A stretch of DNA of 26,866 nucleotides, taken from assembly GCA_958430865.1 (NCBI GenBank), contig CAUDNR010000667.1, positions 1 to 26,866 of the forward strand. The letters run 5' to 3'. The stretch is from Entrophospora sp. SA101. Taxonomy: Eukaryota; Glomeromycota; Glomeromycetes; Entrophosporales; Entrophosporaceae. The notes beneath the pieces were generated by a model. That model saw only the letters and a list, made by a program, of their open reading frames with translations, was not told the origin of the DNA and made no database searches. Below, piece by piece: positions 6,711-16,320 of the stretch. Every line of letters begins with the position of its first letter. Within the stretch, counting starts at the first letter, position 1. The position numbers and the translations under genes were made by a program.

Positions 6711-8492
6711 TCAAGAACTTCTTACCCGCAAGGTCATCAGCGAATGGACAAATTCTTCTACCTCTTCAACCGACTCATCATGAAAAGGGATTTTTGCTTT
6801 GATGATAGGCATGTAATATTTTATACTTTCTTCTTGTATTAATCCACTAAGTATGAAATTGCTACCTACATTTATTGAAAAATTAACGATTGAATAGAAA
6901 GCAAGTATATTTAGCAATACAATAATCATTACAATTACCTGCAATATTAATACCAAATGCAATATAAACCTTTCGTAATCTTTTCCCCTTTACGATCTCG
7001 TTATATCCATGTGAGCAGAGTCTCGCAAGCTTATTATGATCATCACGGATTTTCTGGTCAGTAGACGCCCACTTCCCACTCTCAATATATACAATCTCAT
7101 TCTGTTTCCGTTTCAAAGATGCTCGTATCATAAGATCTGGTCTATCTCCTCTTGAACTAATTTCCTCTAATACCTTTTGGTTCTTACTAGCAATACTCTG
7201 TCGCTCGCCTCTAATTACCTCAACGTCATATTCGATTGGTACTGATACAAAGAGGCTTCGATTAAATGGGCCATAGTTTCGACAAGAGAATTTTCTGACC
7301 CATCTGAAACTCGACGAAGAACATTTGATCTTATTTTCAGCAAGAGAAGATCTGTTATATTTTTTCCCACTTGGTCTCTTTCGTAGTCCTGCTCAACCCA
7401 ACGGCCATGAGTCACTTTTTCGGATGGCATTATCATAAACCTGTAACGCTGTTGGATTTCATTTCTTTTAACAACAAAATTAGTACACAATTTTCTTATT
7501 GAAGCTTCTTTGTTTAGCCCCCTTATAGAGGCTCTTTCACCCTAGTCACGTAATATTGAAATTCTTTAATAGTGTATGGATCCCACACAAAAAGTTATTG
7601 CGTAATATAAAATACATACCACAAGAAGGCTTTGTTCCTCTCTTTCTAGTGAAAATTGGGAAGATCCAAGATCGATTATATTGTTAACCAATGGATCATT
7701 CCACGATAAATCATTGACATTCACAGCACATAATCCCTCATATAAACGTAAATGAGCAGGGGATTTATCTCTCTGACCTTCTAAAATGCCCTTCATACTG
7801 CCGATATTGCACGTAGCCTGACTTCTCCAATCCGGTTTTTCACGTTTAGGCCTATATTATTTTAAAGTATTAGTCTGTTTCATCTAATTTATCCTTTAAC
7901 TTCTACAAATTAACCTACTGGAATAGATCAGTATCCATCATCAATGGATTAAGCTCCTTCCACACAAATCGTATCTAGTGTTAGAGAGAAAAAAATTAGC
8001 TTGGTTTGAAAAACAATTAGAATTTATACCAGATCATGTTGATCAGAATTGATATGGCTGGCCATGCGATATCACCACTTATTTTGCTAATCATAATTAT
8101 TAATAGTGCAATGTTGCAGATTATCGTCGGTAACTCATCGCGTCGAATGCGGAATACCACTTACTCAACACCATTACACTATTAGAATCATTTCCCAAAA
8201 TATAATATCATCATATCTACATTAAATTACATTTATCTTAAAACAGTAATAAATTAATACCTTCTCTATGTCTAGCAATGTCAAGAGGTGTTGATTGCGA
8301 CTCTCATCAGTACTTTCCTCTGCCAACTCTCTCAACTTCCATAACTCGCCCACAATCTACTTCTTCTGTATTCACTCCGCAATCTTTCCAATATTTATGC
8401 AACACCCTGGAAATTGTGATTTGATCAAGAGGTTCATTTTTTAAAAACTCGCGAAGGGTAGTAAATTCGACTGATAAAACAGATGTAGACAT
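6711..8492 (-). pseudogene. Multi-exon gene of unknown family (possible PD-(D/E)XK-like fold) with two frame breaks
   Basis: Splice-consistent exons on the minus strand are 8261-8492, 7919-7974, 7620-7851, about 6939-7448 and 6711-6865. Junction phases agree at introns 7975-8260, 7852-7918 (67 nt) and 6866-6938 (73 nt), and the exon ending at 7620 is followed by GTATGT. The last exons carry a continuous domain: YGPFNRSLFVSVPIEYDV, then GERQ, GDRPDLMI, EIVYIESGKW, YIAFGINIAG, and a C-terminal FHDESVEEVEEFVHSLMTL. PD...E-x-x-K suggests a restriction-nuclease-like fold, but only weakly. Two frame changes remain unexplained: one at 8310-8356 in the first exon and one around 7290-7390. Each could be a decay mutation or an assembly indel. 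I recall similar domain ends in large Glomeromycotina families, without a function. Confidence 0.45.
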
Positions 8493-9006
8493 GTTTAGTA
8501 ATTTGTCACTAAAAAAATAGTGTTAGTATTAGTGATTATAATAATCGAAAAATATTTCGTGGGTGTTCATAAATTTATTATACTGTCCTTTTAAGCGTTT
8601 TCGTTTATCTCTTTCTAAATCTTCTTTTGGATCTATAGAATGGGTATAATAAAGTGGAAGAAAGTAGTATTTACGCCAAAAAAAAAAACATTAAAAGAAA
8701 AAGTATGTACATGAGGTAATTAATCGAATTTGGTAAATCGTACAAATAAATCATGCAGGGTCAGGTGGTTGCACATATCGAAATTCTGAAAACCTAAAAA
8801 TAATTTTTATTGCCACATAAATTGACGTTTGATATAATGATTATCTGATTGATTATGCGGATATTTTTTACCATGTACTTTTTCTGATGTATTGCTATTA
8901 GAATTATTCTTGGAATTTTTCAGCGAACATTGTTCTGTGAAATTTTGCAGATCACTTGTTAGATTAACGAAGAATTGAATACTATTAATAAAATTATAAT
9001 AAAACA
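8493..9006. other. Intergenic; minus-strand short open relic at 8529-8690
   Basis: This is mostly AT-rich spacer upstream of the coiled-coil gene. A minus-strand frame ending at 8529 reads as plausible protein (WRKYYFLPLYYTHSIDPKED, then LERDKRKRLKGQYNKFM) but has no initiating Met and abuts an 11-base T run. It could be a final exon of an unrecognised gene or a relic. Another minus-strand frame (8807-9037) overlaps the start of the 9007 gene and is doubtful. Confidence 0.25.
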
Positions 9007-10585
9007 ATGACGAATACACAATACACAATCGAATCATTAAGAGAATTGAATTCCAGGCTTGTTCTTCAGATCGATGAAATCAGAAAGAAGTTCACAGAGA
9101 TTGAAATCGAGAATAACGAAATTAAAAAGAAATATGTAGAGGTTGAAGCCGAGAATACGGATCTAAAAGAAATAATAAAAGAAAATTCCAGGCGTGAAGC
9201 TGAGAGTATGAAGCTCAAAGCTAGAGTTGAGGAACTAGAACGGTATAAAAAAGAAAATGAAAAGCGATTTGAGAAATTGGAATGTATCCGATCCAGTTAT
9301 AAACCATTGTATTGATACTAATACCAAATCATTAGATGATGATACCAGGAAAATTAATCAATCTTTAGTTAATATTATCCTTTGTGAAACAAATTCTGAT
9401 GATACTTCTGAACTGATAGATGAACAATGTGATGATACCCCCGCATCTGATACATTTGATAACACTTCAAATTGTGATTTACGTCATGAGTCTTTAACTC
9501 GATGTTCTGCACCATCTAACCACACAGAGTCTGAATCGTTAAAAGATAAGGAAATGAATAATATAATTGATTTTCCGGTTGAAAGAGATAATGAAGGGAT
9601 TCGTAACGAAATAAGAGAACGAAATAGGGGGGAAAAGCTTCAAAGTGAGGCACCTACTGGAAATTCTCCGAAAGAGGACACTTACGCATCTAATATTAAA
9701 TCTAGTGTTCCTTCAAATCAGAAAAAAGAGCGAGGTTTAATACAAGAGATATCTATTAAAGATCAGAATAATATAACTGAAATTTCATCAAACAATATTC
9801 CTCAAAATCATGTGCCCGAAATAGATTATTCTACTTCAGATAAAGACATAATCTGTTTATATCAAAATGCATGCGATGCAGAAAAAGATGCTATAAAAGC
9901 TAATCGAGAAGAAATATTATGTTGGTGTTTCTATGCTAAAAAGTCTAAAGGTATGGTTAAAGATTTTATGGCTGATGGAAAAGTTGGGGAGAAAAAAGCA
10001 AAAGGTCAAGTATATGATTTTATTATCCAACAACTTCCTAATACAAAGCGTGAAAACTTATGCAAACAAACACAAAAAGCTTTAAGAGTTTATAATTTAT
10101 TCGAAAAAATAGGAATGGATAAAATTCAATATATCAAAACTTATACTGCAGATAGTATTTCGAGATTTACTAATCTACAGATTCAAACAATTATTGATCA
10201 TTTCGCTAAAAAGCCTGTCATAGAATTCACCGATAATCAAGACAATTCTTCAGATGACTTACCCGCCGGAGAAGCAAAGCTTCGAGTTTCCAACTCAACT
10301 GAGGCGAGTAATACATCTATTCTATCTAATTCTGAAACAATTCCAGTGGTATCAACAGAGATACAAGCAAGCGTGTTCGATGATTCTTTAGATTCTAACT
10401 TAAACCCCCTTGAGAGTAATGAGGATAATGAAAATGTTGATGATGATGAGGATGAAGACGATGATGATAATGAGGAATCTTCTGATGATGAGGAGAAGGA
10501 ATCTTCTGATGATGATGAAGATGAAGATGCTGGATATTACTACGATTTAAATAGCGGTAAAACTTATAAAAAACAGATCGTTTAA
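9007..10585 (+). pseudogene. Coiled-coil / conserved-domain / acidic-tail multicopy protein, split by one frameshift
   Basis: Two overlapping frames, 9007-9315 and 9257-10585, read as one protein with a +1 shift near 9275-9285. The first has a long N-terminal coiled coil (heptad Glu/Lys/Leu/Ile, e.g. EIENNEIKKKYVEVEAEN). The second carries a polar linker, then a conserved block around 9840-10210 (SDKDIICLYQNACDAEKDAI, EEILCWCFYAKKSKGM, RVYNLFEKIGMDKIQYIKTY, DSISRFTNLQIQTIIDHF). It ends in a long Asp/Glu tail and YYYDLNSGKTYKK. I recall this layout as a highly expanded Rhizophagus family of unknown function. If translated separately, the second frame could start at its own ATG (9257), giving 442 residues without the coiled coil. 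A single-base indel or an assembly error is the simplest explanation. Confidence 0.6.
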
Positions 10586-11198
10586 TCACCACATGTGACA
10601 TTGGTATAGAACTGGATAATTTTAATATACAAGTATTCCAGAATTTAAGGGTCGTACACAAATGTTTTAAAAAATAAAGAATTCGTTGATTCATTTTATT
10701 TAATGATTTATATTTCGATAATAAGATACAAGAATAATTAATATTTTTTTACGAAAACTGGCAGAGTTGCAAGGGAGAGAACGTACGGCCCCTAGACCAT
10801 TTAATGTACGCCCCTTTACTTTGGCTCTACCAGGCGAAAAAATTATTTATTACTATTGTTATAATCAAATATTTCGTTGGCATTATTATCTTCGTAATTA
10901 CTACTACTTATAAGTTTATTTTTTTCTTTAGTTTTAAACGCAATCCAAGTCACACCATGTAATAGCAACATATTTTTGTTTCATAAAATAAGATAAGGTT
11001 CTGTCGAATTATTGGTAACTATTTTTTCAGATTGAAAATTGTGAGTGTCTATTTCATTATCCGAGATTATATATTTTTCGTCCAGCCCTTACCCGATAAT
11101 ACAATATTTATGTTCAATCCCTGATGCAATTTCTGGCAAAATGATACAGAATGTTTTGGTAACAATGCACAAGATGGGTAATGTAAAAGTTTACTTTG

Positions 11199-11309
11199 CT
11201 AGTTTCCATCTCTAGTTACCTTAATATCATGTTCAAATTTCGCAGTCTGCTCGACTCTAGCCATAAGTTTGGCATTCTCTTGTCTTAATAAATCTAATTC
11301 GGATTGCAT
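11199..11309 (-). pseudogene. Truncated N-terminal coiled coil of the 9007-type family
   Basis: This 36-codon frame begins MQSELDLLRQENAKLMARVE and continues as a heptad coiled coil before an early stop. It resembles the N-terminal part of the gene at 9007 (Leu/Glu/Asn-rich, with a Lys-Ala-Arg-Val-Glu type segment), in the opposite orientation. It is too short to stand alone and no conserved block follows, so it is most likely a truncated copy or a first exon whose partner is lost. Confidence 0.4.
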
Positions 11310-11435
11310 GATCGATAATAATTTTTTTATATAATAATAAGGCATATATTTTGTCTGCAATATACAACTGCAATGTATTTTTTTATTTGTATGTTATTTC
11401 AGCATCATTTTTATACTAAAAGTTCTACAGAACCA

Positions 11436-11448
11436 GGCACGAAGTGGT
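11436..11448 (-). repeat. Divergent copy of the CACTTCGTG hairpin repeat
   Basis: On the minus strand it reads ACCACTTCGTGCC. The core is kept, but the outer stem pairs are lost compared with the copy at 13934-13946. Confidence 0.4.
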
Positions 11449-11935
11449 ATTATTTTGGCACCATGTATCAGCTCTGTTAAAATATGGTTTTATAATCATG
11501 TGGTAATTTATGAGTTGTAGACTCTCATTTCATACTTGTAAACATTGGTTTCGATTTGCAAACATACATAAATGGCAAGAAAAATCGGCATAATCTTTTT
11601 ATTTTTCTAACACACCACATAAAAAAATAATGATTTTCACAAACCTAATTTCAAGATTTGGTAATCCATTCATTCATAAAAATAAAGGTCTTGTGGGACG
11701 CATAATAATAAGCCTGATGTAGGTGAACAGATATTTTGTTTATTCGATTACTATGCCCATTAATACATTTTAATCATTATTTTAATAAAAAACGAAAATT
11801 AAAGTAAAACAGTTATATTGTGTACTAATTTCCTTTCTTCATTCCTCAGTCATCATCACTTTCTTGTAGTTCCTGGCGGTGCAGATACAACGCGAACAAC
11901 CGAAATTTTCTTTATGGTATTATTATTTAATTTGT

Positions 11936-12469
11936 CTAAATTTCTTTTATCAAACCTGATTTGTCATCTGGCAGACCCCAATAGTGCTTAGAAATTCCTG
12001 GTTCGTTATCTGGATTTGGTCGATCAGGACGAATTTTGGCTTTATTCCGAAGTTTGAGATAGGCGTCTCTATCACAGCTTATTTCAACAACTTTTGGTTT
12101 GTCCGAAGGTTTACGTTTATTCGCCCATCCAATTACTTGGCTACGATTTTCACCAAAATATTTTTTTTCTTGACTATCAGGAAGCTGATGTGGAAGAGCT
12201 CCATTTTCAATGGTATCCTGTTGTTCAGTTTCACACATGTTACGATATATATTGACACTCTTCTTGGGTAAATTAAAGTCTACAGATTTTCTCCTATATT
12301 TATTATCATCGTTAAGTGAATTTTTAAATTGTTTAGCAATTGTTTGATTAGCAGCTGAAGAAACTTGCTTTAGTTTCTTTTTCGATGTCAAAGGAACTTG
12401 CTTTGTTTCCCTTCTCGATGTCATTTTATTAACAAAAAGTAAGTCCAATGGACCATGCTTTATATACAA
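11936..12469 (-). CDS. Basic, low-complexity protein of unknown function
   Basis: The open frame encodes 177 residues from the Met at 12469, or 162 from the Met at 12424 (MTSRRETKQVPLTSKKKLK), which follows an A-rich leader and may be the true start. It is Lys/Arg/Asn/Gln-rich with no membrane segment. The C-terminal part has a possibly ordered piece (VIGWANKRKPSDKPKVVEIS, then DAYLKLRNKAKIRPDRPNPD) and ends GLPDDKSGLIKEI. No family is recognised. A nuclear or nucleic-acid-binding role is suggested only by charge. Its upstream region is a tandem-repeat field (12481-12666), so its promoter may be repeat-derived. Confidence 0.45.
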   Translation of the reverse strand: MYIKHGPLDLLFVNKMTSRRETKQVPLTSKKKLKQVSSAANQTIAKQFKNSLNDDNKYRRKSVDFNLPKKSVNIYRNMCETEQQDTIENGALPHQLPDSQEKKYFGENRSQVIGWANKRKPSDKPKVVEISCDRDAYLKLRNKAKIRPDRPNPDNEPGISKHYWGLPDDKSGLIKEI

Positions 12470-12480
12470 ATAGCTTAAAT

Positions 12481-12666
12481 GATAGACCGAAAATGGTAAT
12501 TCATTGTAAATGTCGCTTAAATGGTAGACCGAAAATGGTAGACCGAAAATGGTAATTCATTGTATATGCATTTTAAATGTATCAGCTGATGTAACAATTG
12601 TAAATGATGGTAATTCATTGTATATGCATTGTAAGTGTATCAGCTGATCTAACAATTGTAAATGGT
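12481..12666. repeat. Tandem repeats, 58-bp unit plus shorter units
   Basis: 12551-12608 and 12609-12666 are two 58-bp copies differing at a few positions; both contain GGTAATTCATTGTATATGCA and ATCAGCTGAT. Upstream, a shorter unit with GACCGAAAATGGTA occurs three times (12481-12550). The array lies directly upstream of the minus-strand gene at 11936-12469. Confidence 0.75.
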
Positions 12667-12787
12667 GGAATAATGGAATTAAAATATTTAGAGCTTATAA
12701 AAAATTGAATGTGTCTCAATACTTTGATATAATACGTCATTATACATAAGATGTTAATACATATGTCTCGCAAATCTAAAAATAACA

Positions 12788-13270
12788 GACGCAAAGGTAT
12801 GATCCAATTTTTTGATCCAAAGTAATACGCAAAAGTGATACGCAAAAGTATGATCCAATTTTTTTGATCCAGAGTAATACGCAAAAGTATAATCCGATTT
12901 TTGATGTAATGTATCCAATTTTTATAGTGATACGCAAAAGTGCAAACAAATTTTTTGATTCGGTAGTACGTAAAAATATGATCCAAATTTTCGATCCAGT
13001 AATACGTCAAAGTGCAATCATTATTTTTTATATGGTGATACGCAAAAGTAAGAATAAATTTGATTTGGTGATACGCAAAAGTGCTATAAATTTTTCGATA
13101 GTAAAATGACAAAGCATAGGTCGATTTTTTGACAAGAAAAAATGATACTCAAAAGTACTAACTACGCGAGAAAGCTTTCTAGGAACCCAAAACATAGTAT
13201 ACTTTCGGTGATACGCAAAGGTAGAATAATATAAGGAAGAAGTAAGAAAAATTGTGCTTTTGCGTATCAC
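12788..13270. repeat. ATACGCAAAAGT repeat array with an inverted last copy
   Basis: About eleven copies or near copies of GTRATACGCAAAAGT occur here, for example at 12826-12836, 12931-12941, 13039-13048 and 13072-13082, with variants such as TACGTCAAAGT. They are spaced irregularly by AT-rich stretches containing GATCCAATTTTTTTGATCC-like inverted repeats. The last copy (13257-13270) is inverted (CTTTTGCGTATCAC). Because of the 3-nt compatible spacing, the minus strand gives a spurious open frame repeating TFAYH. It is best read as non-coding repeat DNA. Confidence 0.7.
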
Positions 13271-13288
13271 CAAGTGAGATAACAATTC

Positions 13289-13437
13289 GGCACTTCGTAC
13301 CTCATCCTCGATTGGTATTCGAATGCATCATGCAAAACCAGATCATGAATACTATTTCGGCACTTCGTGACTCATCCTCGAACTCGAATGTGACATACAA
13401 AGCCAAAATACGGATTGCCAATTCGGCATTTCATGCC
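13289..13437. repeat. Cluster of three GGCACTTCGTGCC-type hairpins
   Basis: Copies lie at 13289-13301, 13359-13371 and 13425-13437, 66-70 bases apart, each preceded by TTCG or TTCGG and followed by CTCATCCTC. The third reads GGCATTTCATGCC. Its inner C-G pair has become T-A, which keeps the 5-bp stem and TTC loop. The first two copies each have a single stem mismatch. Confidence 0.65.
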
Positions 13438-13536
13438 TCATCCTCCGCAATCGAAAAAGTTGGAAGTTCGCCTGGGAAATGTATTGTTTATAGTGATATA
13501 AGAAATGTGTATTTTTTACGAATTGGTTAGACCAAC

Positions 13537-13815
13537 ATGGTAAAAAAGAATAGAACTTGTGAACGCTGTAGCTATACATGTGCAACACCTCAAAAGCTTC
13601 GTTCGCATCTCAAAAGAAAAAACCCGTGCAGACCTCAATTTCGTAAGCATTTTCCTGGAGTGGTACTTATAGATGATCGTCCACATGTGTGGACGATGGA
13701 CACGAATGTTACATGGCGGAGTCTGAAAACGCAGAAATCAGACGCCTTCTTAAATATATACTCCGTCCATCAATCCGCAATCAATACTGGACACATATTT
13801 TTTTCATCCAAATGA
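13537..13815 (+). CDS. Small protein with an N-terminal C2HC zinc finger, probably a fragment
   Basis: The 92-residue frame starts with a clear zinc finger: C8-x2-C11-x12-H24-x6-C31 (CERCSYTC, LRSHLKRKNPC). I recall this 'HL.RKNPC' form at the start of many Rhizophagus and virus-like proteins. After the finger the sequence (FPGVVLIDDRPHVWTMDTN) has no known domain and ends in non-descript residues, so the original protein was probably longer. It sits among hairpin repeats on both sides and contains a 22-nt inverted repeat (13676-13697). It is likely a truncated copy from a mobile or multicopy family. Confidence 0.45.
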   Translation: MVKKNRTCERCSYTCATPQKLRSHLKRKNPCRPQFRKHFPGVVLIDDRPHVWTMDTNVTWRSLKTQKSDAFLNIYSVHQSAINTGHIFFSSK

Positions 13816-13933
13816 CAGCACAAACTCGAAGACGCAGACGACCACGAAATAGTCTAATTTATTAATAATTACATCATTGCGGATTTGCAAACCAGGATGC
13901 TTTGCATCCAGTTCGAGCATAGCCCTCACAATC

Positions 13934-13946
13934 GGCACTTCGTGCC
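13934..13946. repeat. Perfect hairpin repeat GGCACTTCGTGCC
   Basis: A perfect 5-bp stem with a TTC loop, followed by TCAGCC. It is the best-preserved copy of the family. Confidence 0.65.
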
Positions 13947-14119
13947 TCAGCCTTGGGTGATGAAAGCAATCAAAGGGCCAAAGAAAGCCAAAAACCTCAT
14001 CGAAAGGAAGCAAATATCAAGCCAATTAGGCACCAAAATGGGTACCCAAAAATGAGTAGGTATCAGTCTAGTCATAAGTATGTAACAATCTAGTCATAAG
14101 TATGTAACAGTCTAACGCA

Positions 14120-14153
14120 AGTAGGTTGCAGTATATATATACTGCAACCTACT
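14120..14153. repeat. Perfect 34-nt palindrome
   Basis: The sequence reads AGTAGGTTGCAGTATAT followed by its exact reverse complement. The arms GTAGGTTGCA resemble the GTATGTAACA tail of the tandem repeats just before it. It could be a cruciform, or two transposon ends abutting head to head around TATA. Confidence 0.75.
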
Positions 14154-14674
14154 AGGGATGATAAGGTTAAAAATGTTGAGATAACCTTTTAATATTTATT
14201 TATTAAATGTTTATTAATTTATTTTCATTTGTTTCTATTTATATTCCTTAAGAAAAAAGCAAACATAAATTATCGATTATCTTGATGATTAGTAAAATTT
14301 TCAATGAATGATTAAACATATTTATCATTTTACTATATTAGTTTTAAAGGCTGGATGAACAGTTTATAAAATTCGACCGCGTAACATTAAACTAGTCTAA
14401 TTTTAGAAATTATCTGCGGTATATTTCCAGATTTGGCTAGCTCTTAATAAATAATATATATATATAATAGTTTGGGTGTTGTGAGCATAGTGGAAATTTG
14501 AAATGTCACACTAATTTTTTATATTGTGCAACGTAGCTTTACAATACACGGCAAACATTCTGGCAATAAAAAGTAAGTGATAAACTGGATTTGAATTGGA
14601 TCTGAACTTGATCTCCAATTTAGAGAGGTAACAACTATATACTGGTAAAGTTTCAGGAGCAATGAGTTCTGTAT

Positions 14675-14687
14675 GACACTTCGTGTA
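14675..14687. repeat. Hairpin-repeat copy GACACTTCGTGTA
   Basis: It differs from the 2067-2079 copy only in the last base, so the outer stem pair is lost. Confidence 0.5.
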
Positions 14688-15048
14688 ACAACAAACTTCC
14701 ATTATGCTCGTTCACACAATAAAAAATGGGGGTCGCCAAAGAATTTCTTTTTAATATGTAACAAACAAACATTTTGAAGGAATCGTTCGCAGAAAAAAAT
14801 TTATCTTGATATCTTTTCATCGTAAATATCTCCATGGCGAAAGTTTGGTTTTCACAGGTTTGTGTCCTCTTACTTCGTTCGTTATTATTACAATTTACTC
14901 TTTAACATTTATTGGTTCCGTAGCAACAGTAGTAGCAGTAATTATTTGATTTTGAGCTGTACATTACAGCATGATTGATTTAAAGTTTTTTAATTAAAGA
15001 TAAATAAATTTATTACAAAATAATTAAATAAATTAAATAGATTATAGA

Positions 15049-16245
15049 TTATATTTTATTCCTTAATTTTCCAATAGGCATTTCATCATCACTTTCTATA
15101 ATTTGCTCTTTTGTTGTTTTTCCTTTGTCCTCTTCTTCATCACCACCAATATTAATATCATTACTACTGACCCTTCCCGAATCCGAATAACCTGCTAAAG
15201 CTTCACTAAGCACTGAACCAAGAAAATCACCAACAATACTATCCTCACCATCTAGATTTTTTTCCTTTGAAGAAGATATTGTTTGTCCTAATGGTTTGTC
15301 TTCTTCTTCCACTGCCACATTTTTACCATTTTTTGATTGTGATCTAGCAGATTGATTTGATAGTGATTTTTTAGATAGTGATCTTATATCCAAAATTGCT
15401 AATGGTATTTTATCACCTAATGGTACATCAAATGATGATGATGACCCTTCTGAATCAGAATCTATTTTCCTGCCATCAATCTTAACTTTATTTTTTTCCC
15501 GATGTGATTTTGATCTTTCTTTATTATTACTATTATTACTATTATTATTTTTACTAACAAAATCCGAATTGGAAGTAGATTTCTTGTCACGGCGTGATGG
15601 AGTCCTTGTAGAAAATTTATGGTGTAGTTCGGGATCATCATCATCATCATCATTATTTTTAGGTGATGATGAATGACGATGTTGTCTTCCTGATATTGAT
15701 TGTTCAGTGGTCCGACTTTCTGAAAATGGTTCTCTTTTAGATTGTGAATTGGAACTGGAAGCACTCAATGAACCTCTTCCATCGTGGTGATCACTCCCAC
15801 TCCTATTCCCCCTTGTATCTCGTGACCTGGTCGGTATTGAGAATGAAACTTCAGGATTAAGGTTCTGATTATCATCTGTTGATAGTTTGTTAGAATGTCT
15901 TTTAGAGAATCTATTACTATGACTACTATGACGATTATTGTGATTGTGATGGCTGTTGTTGTTGCTGGATGACAACGATGAATCTTTATCAACCTCGATG
16001 ACAACAGAAGAAGACGCTGGTACAAATTCATGAATGTAGATGTCTTTATTATCAAATTCTAAACTTGATCTTGGTAGCACAGCTTTTGTGTTCCTGACAA
16101 CTTCATCTTCATTTATATATGACTCTAATTGTTTGATTTTGGATTCTCGATTAAGTTTATTATGTTTTGAAAGTCTGTTTGATCTGTCATTTCTATTAAT
16201 ACCACTACTACGATTACTGTAATTCTTGGTATTACTACTATTGAT

Positions 16246-16320
<75 letters not shown>

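Larger units (their letters stand above)
10586..11935. other. Long intergenic, AT-rich, with two short minus-strand relics
   Basis: No full gene is seen in about 1.35 kb. A 36-residue coiled-coil frame at 11199-11309 is listed separately. At 10843-10971 on the minus strand a 42-residue frame (starting MLLLHGVTWIAFKTKEKNK) has protein-like composition but no recognised family. A single divergent hairpin-repeat copy sits at 11436-11448. A less AT-rich patch around 10770-10840 has no recognised content. Confidence 0.4.
14014..15048. other. Intergenic repeat-derived and AT-rich DNA
   Basis: The stretch holds two tandem copies of a CTAGTCATAAGTATGTAACA unit (about 14070-14110), the 34-nt palindrome listed separately and one hairpin-repeat copy. 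The rest is AT-rich DNA downstream of the minus-strand membrane-protein gene. Short open frames here have no recognisable domain. Confidence 0.5.

Noticed and set aside
7860..8260. Plus-strand reading AWFEKQLEFIPDHVDQN as a gene fragment
   Set aside because: It is short, has no start, and falls within an intron of the minus-strand gene inferred from splice sites.
12424..12469. Upstream Met at 12469 as a certain start
   Set aside because: The Met at 12424 has an equally good context; neither is supported by a clear TATA box, so the start is left open.
12615..13112. Minus-strand frame with repeated TFAYH motifs
   Set aside because: It follows from the ATACGCAAAAGT repeats and their spacing; composition is low complexity and the opposite strand is also open.
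16125..16319. Poly-Met frame on the minus strand
   Set aside because: It is a shadow frame of the (ATC)n poly-Asp tract.
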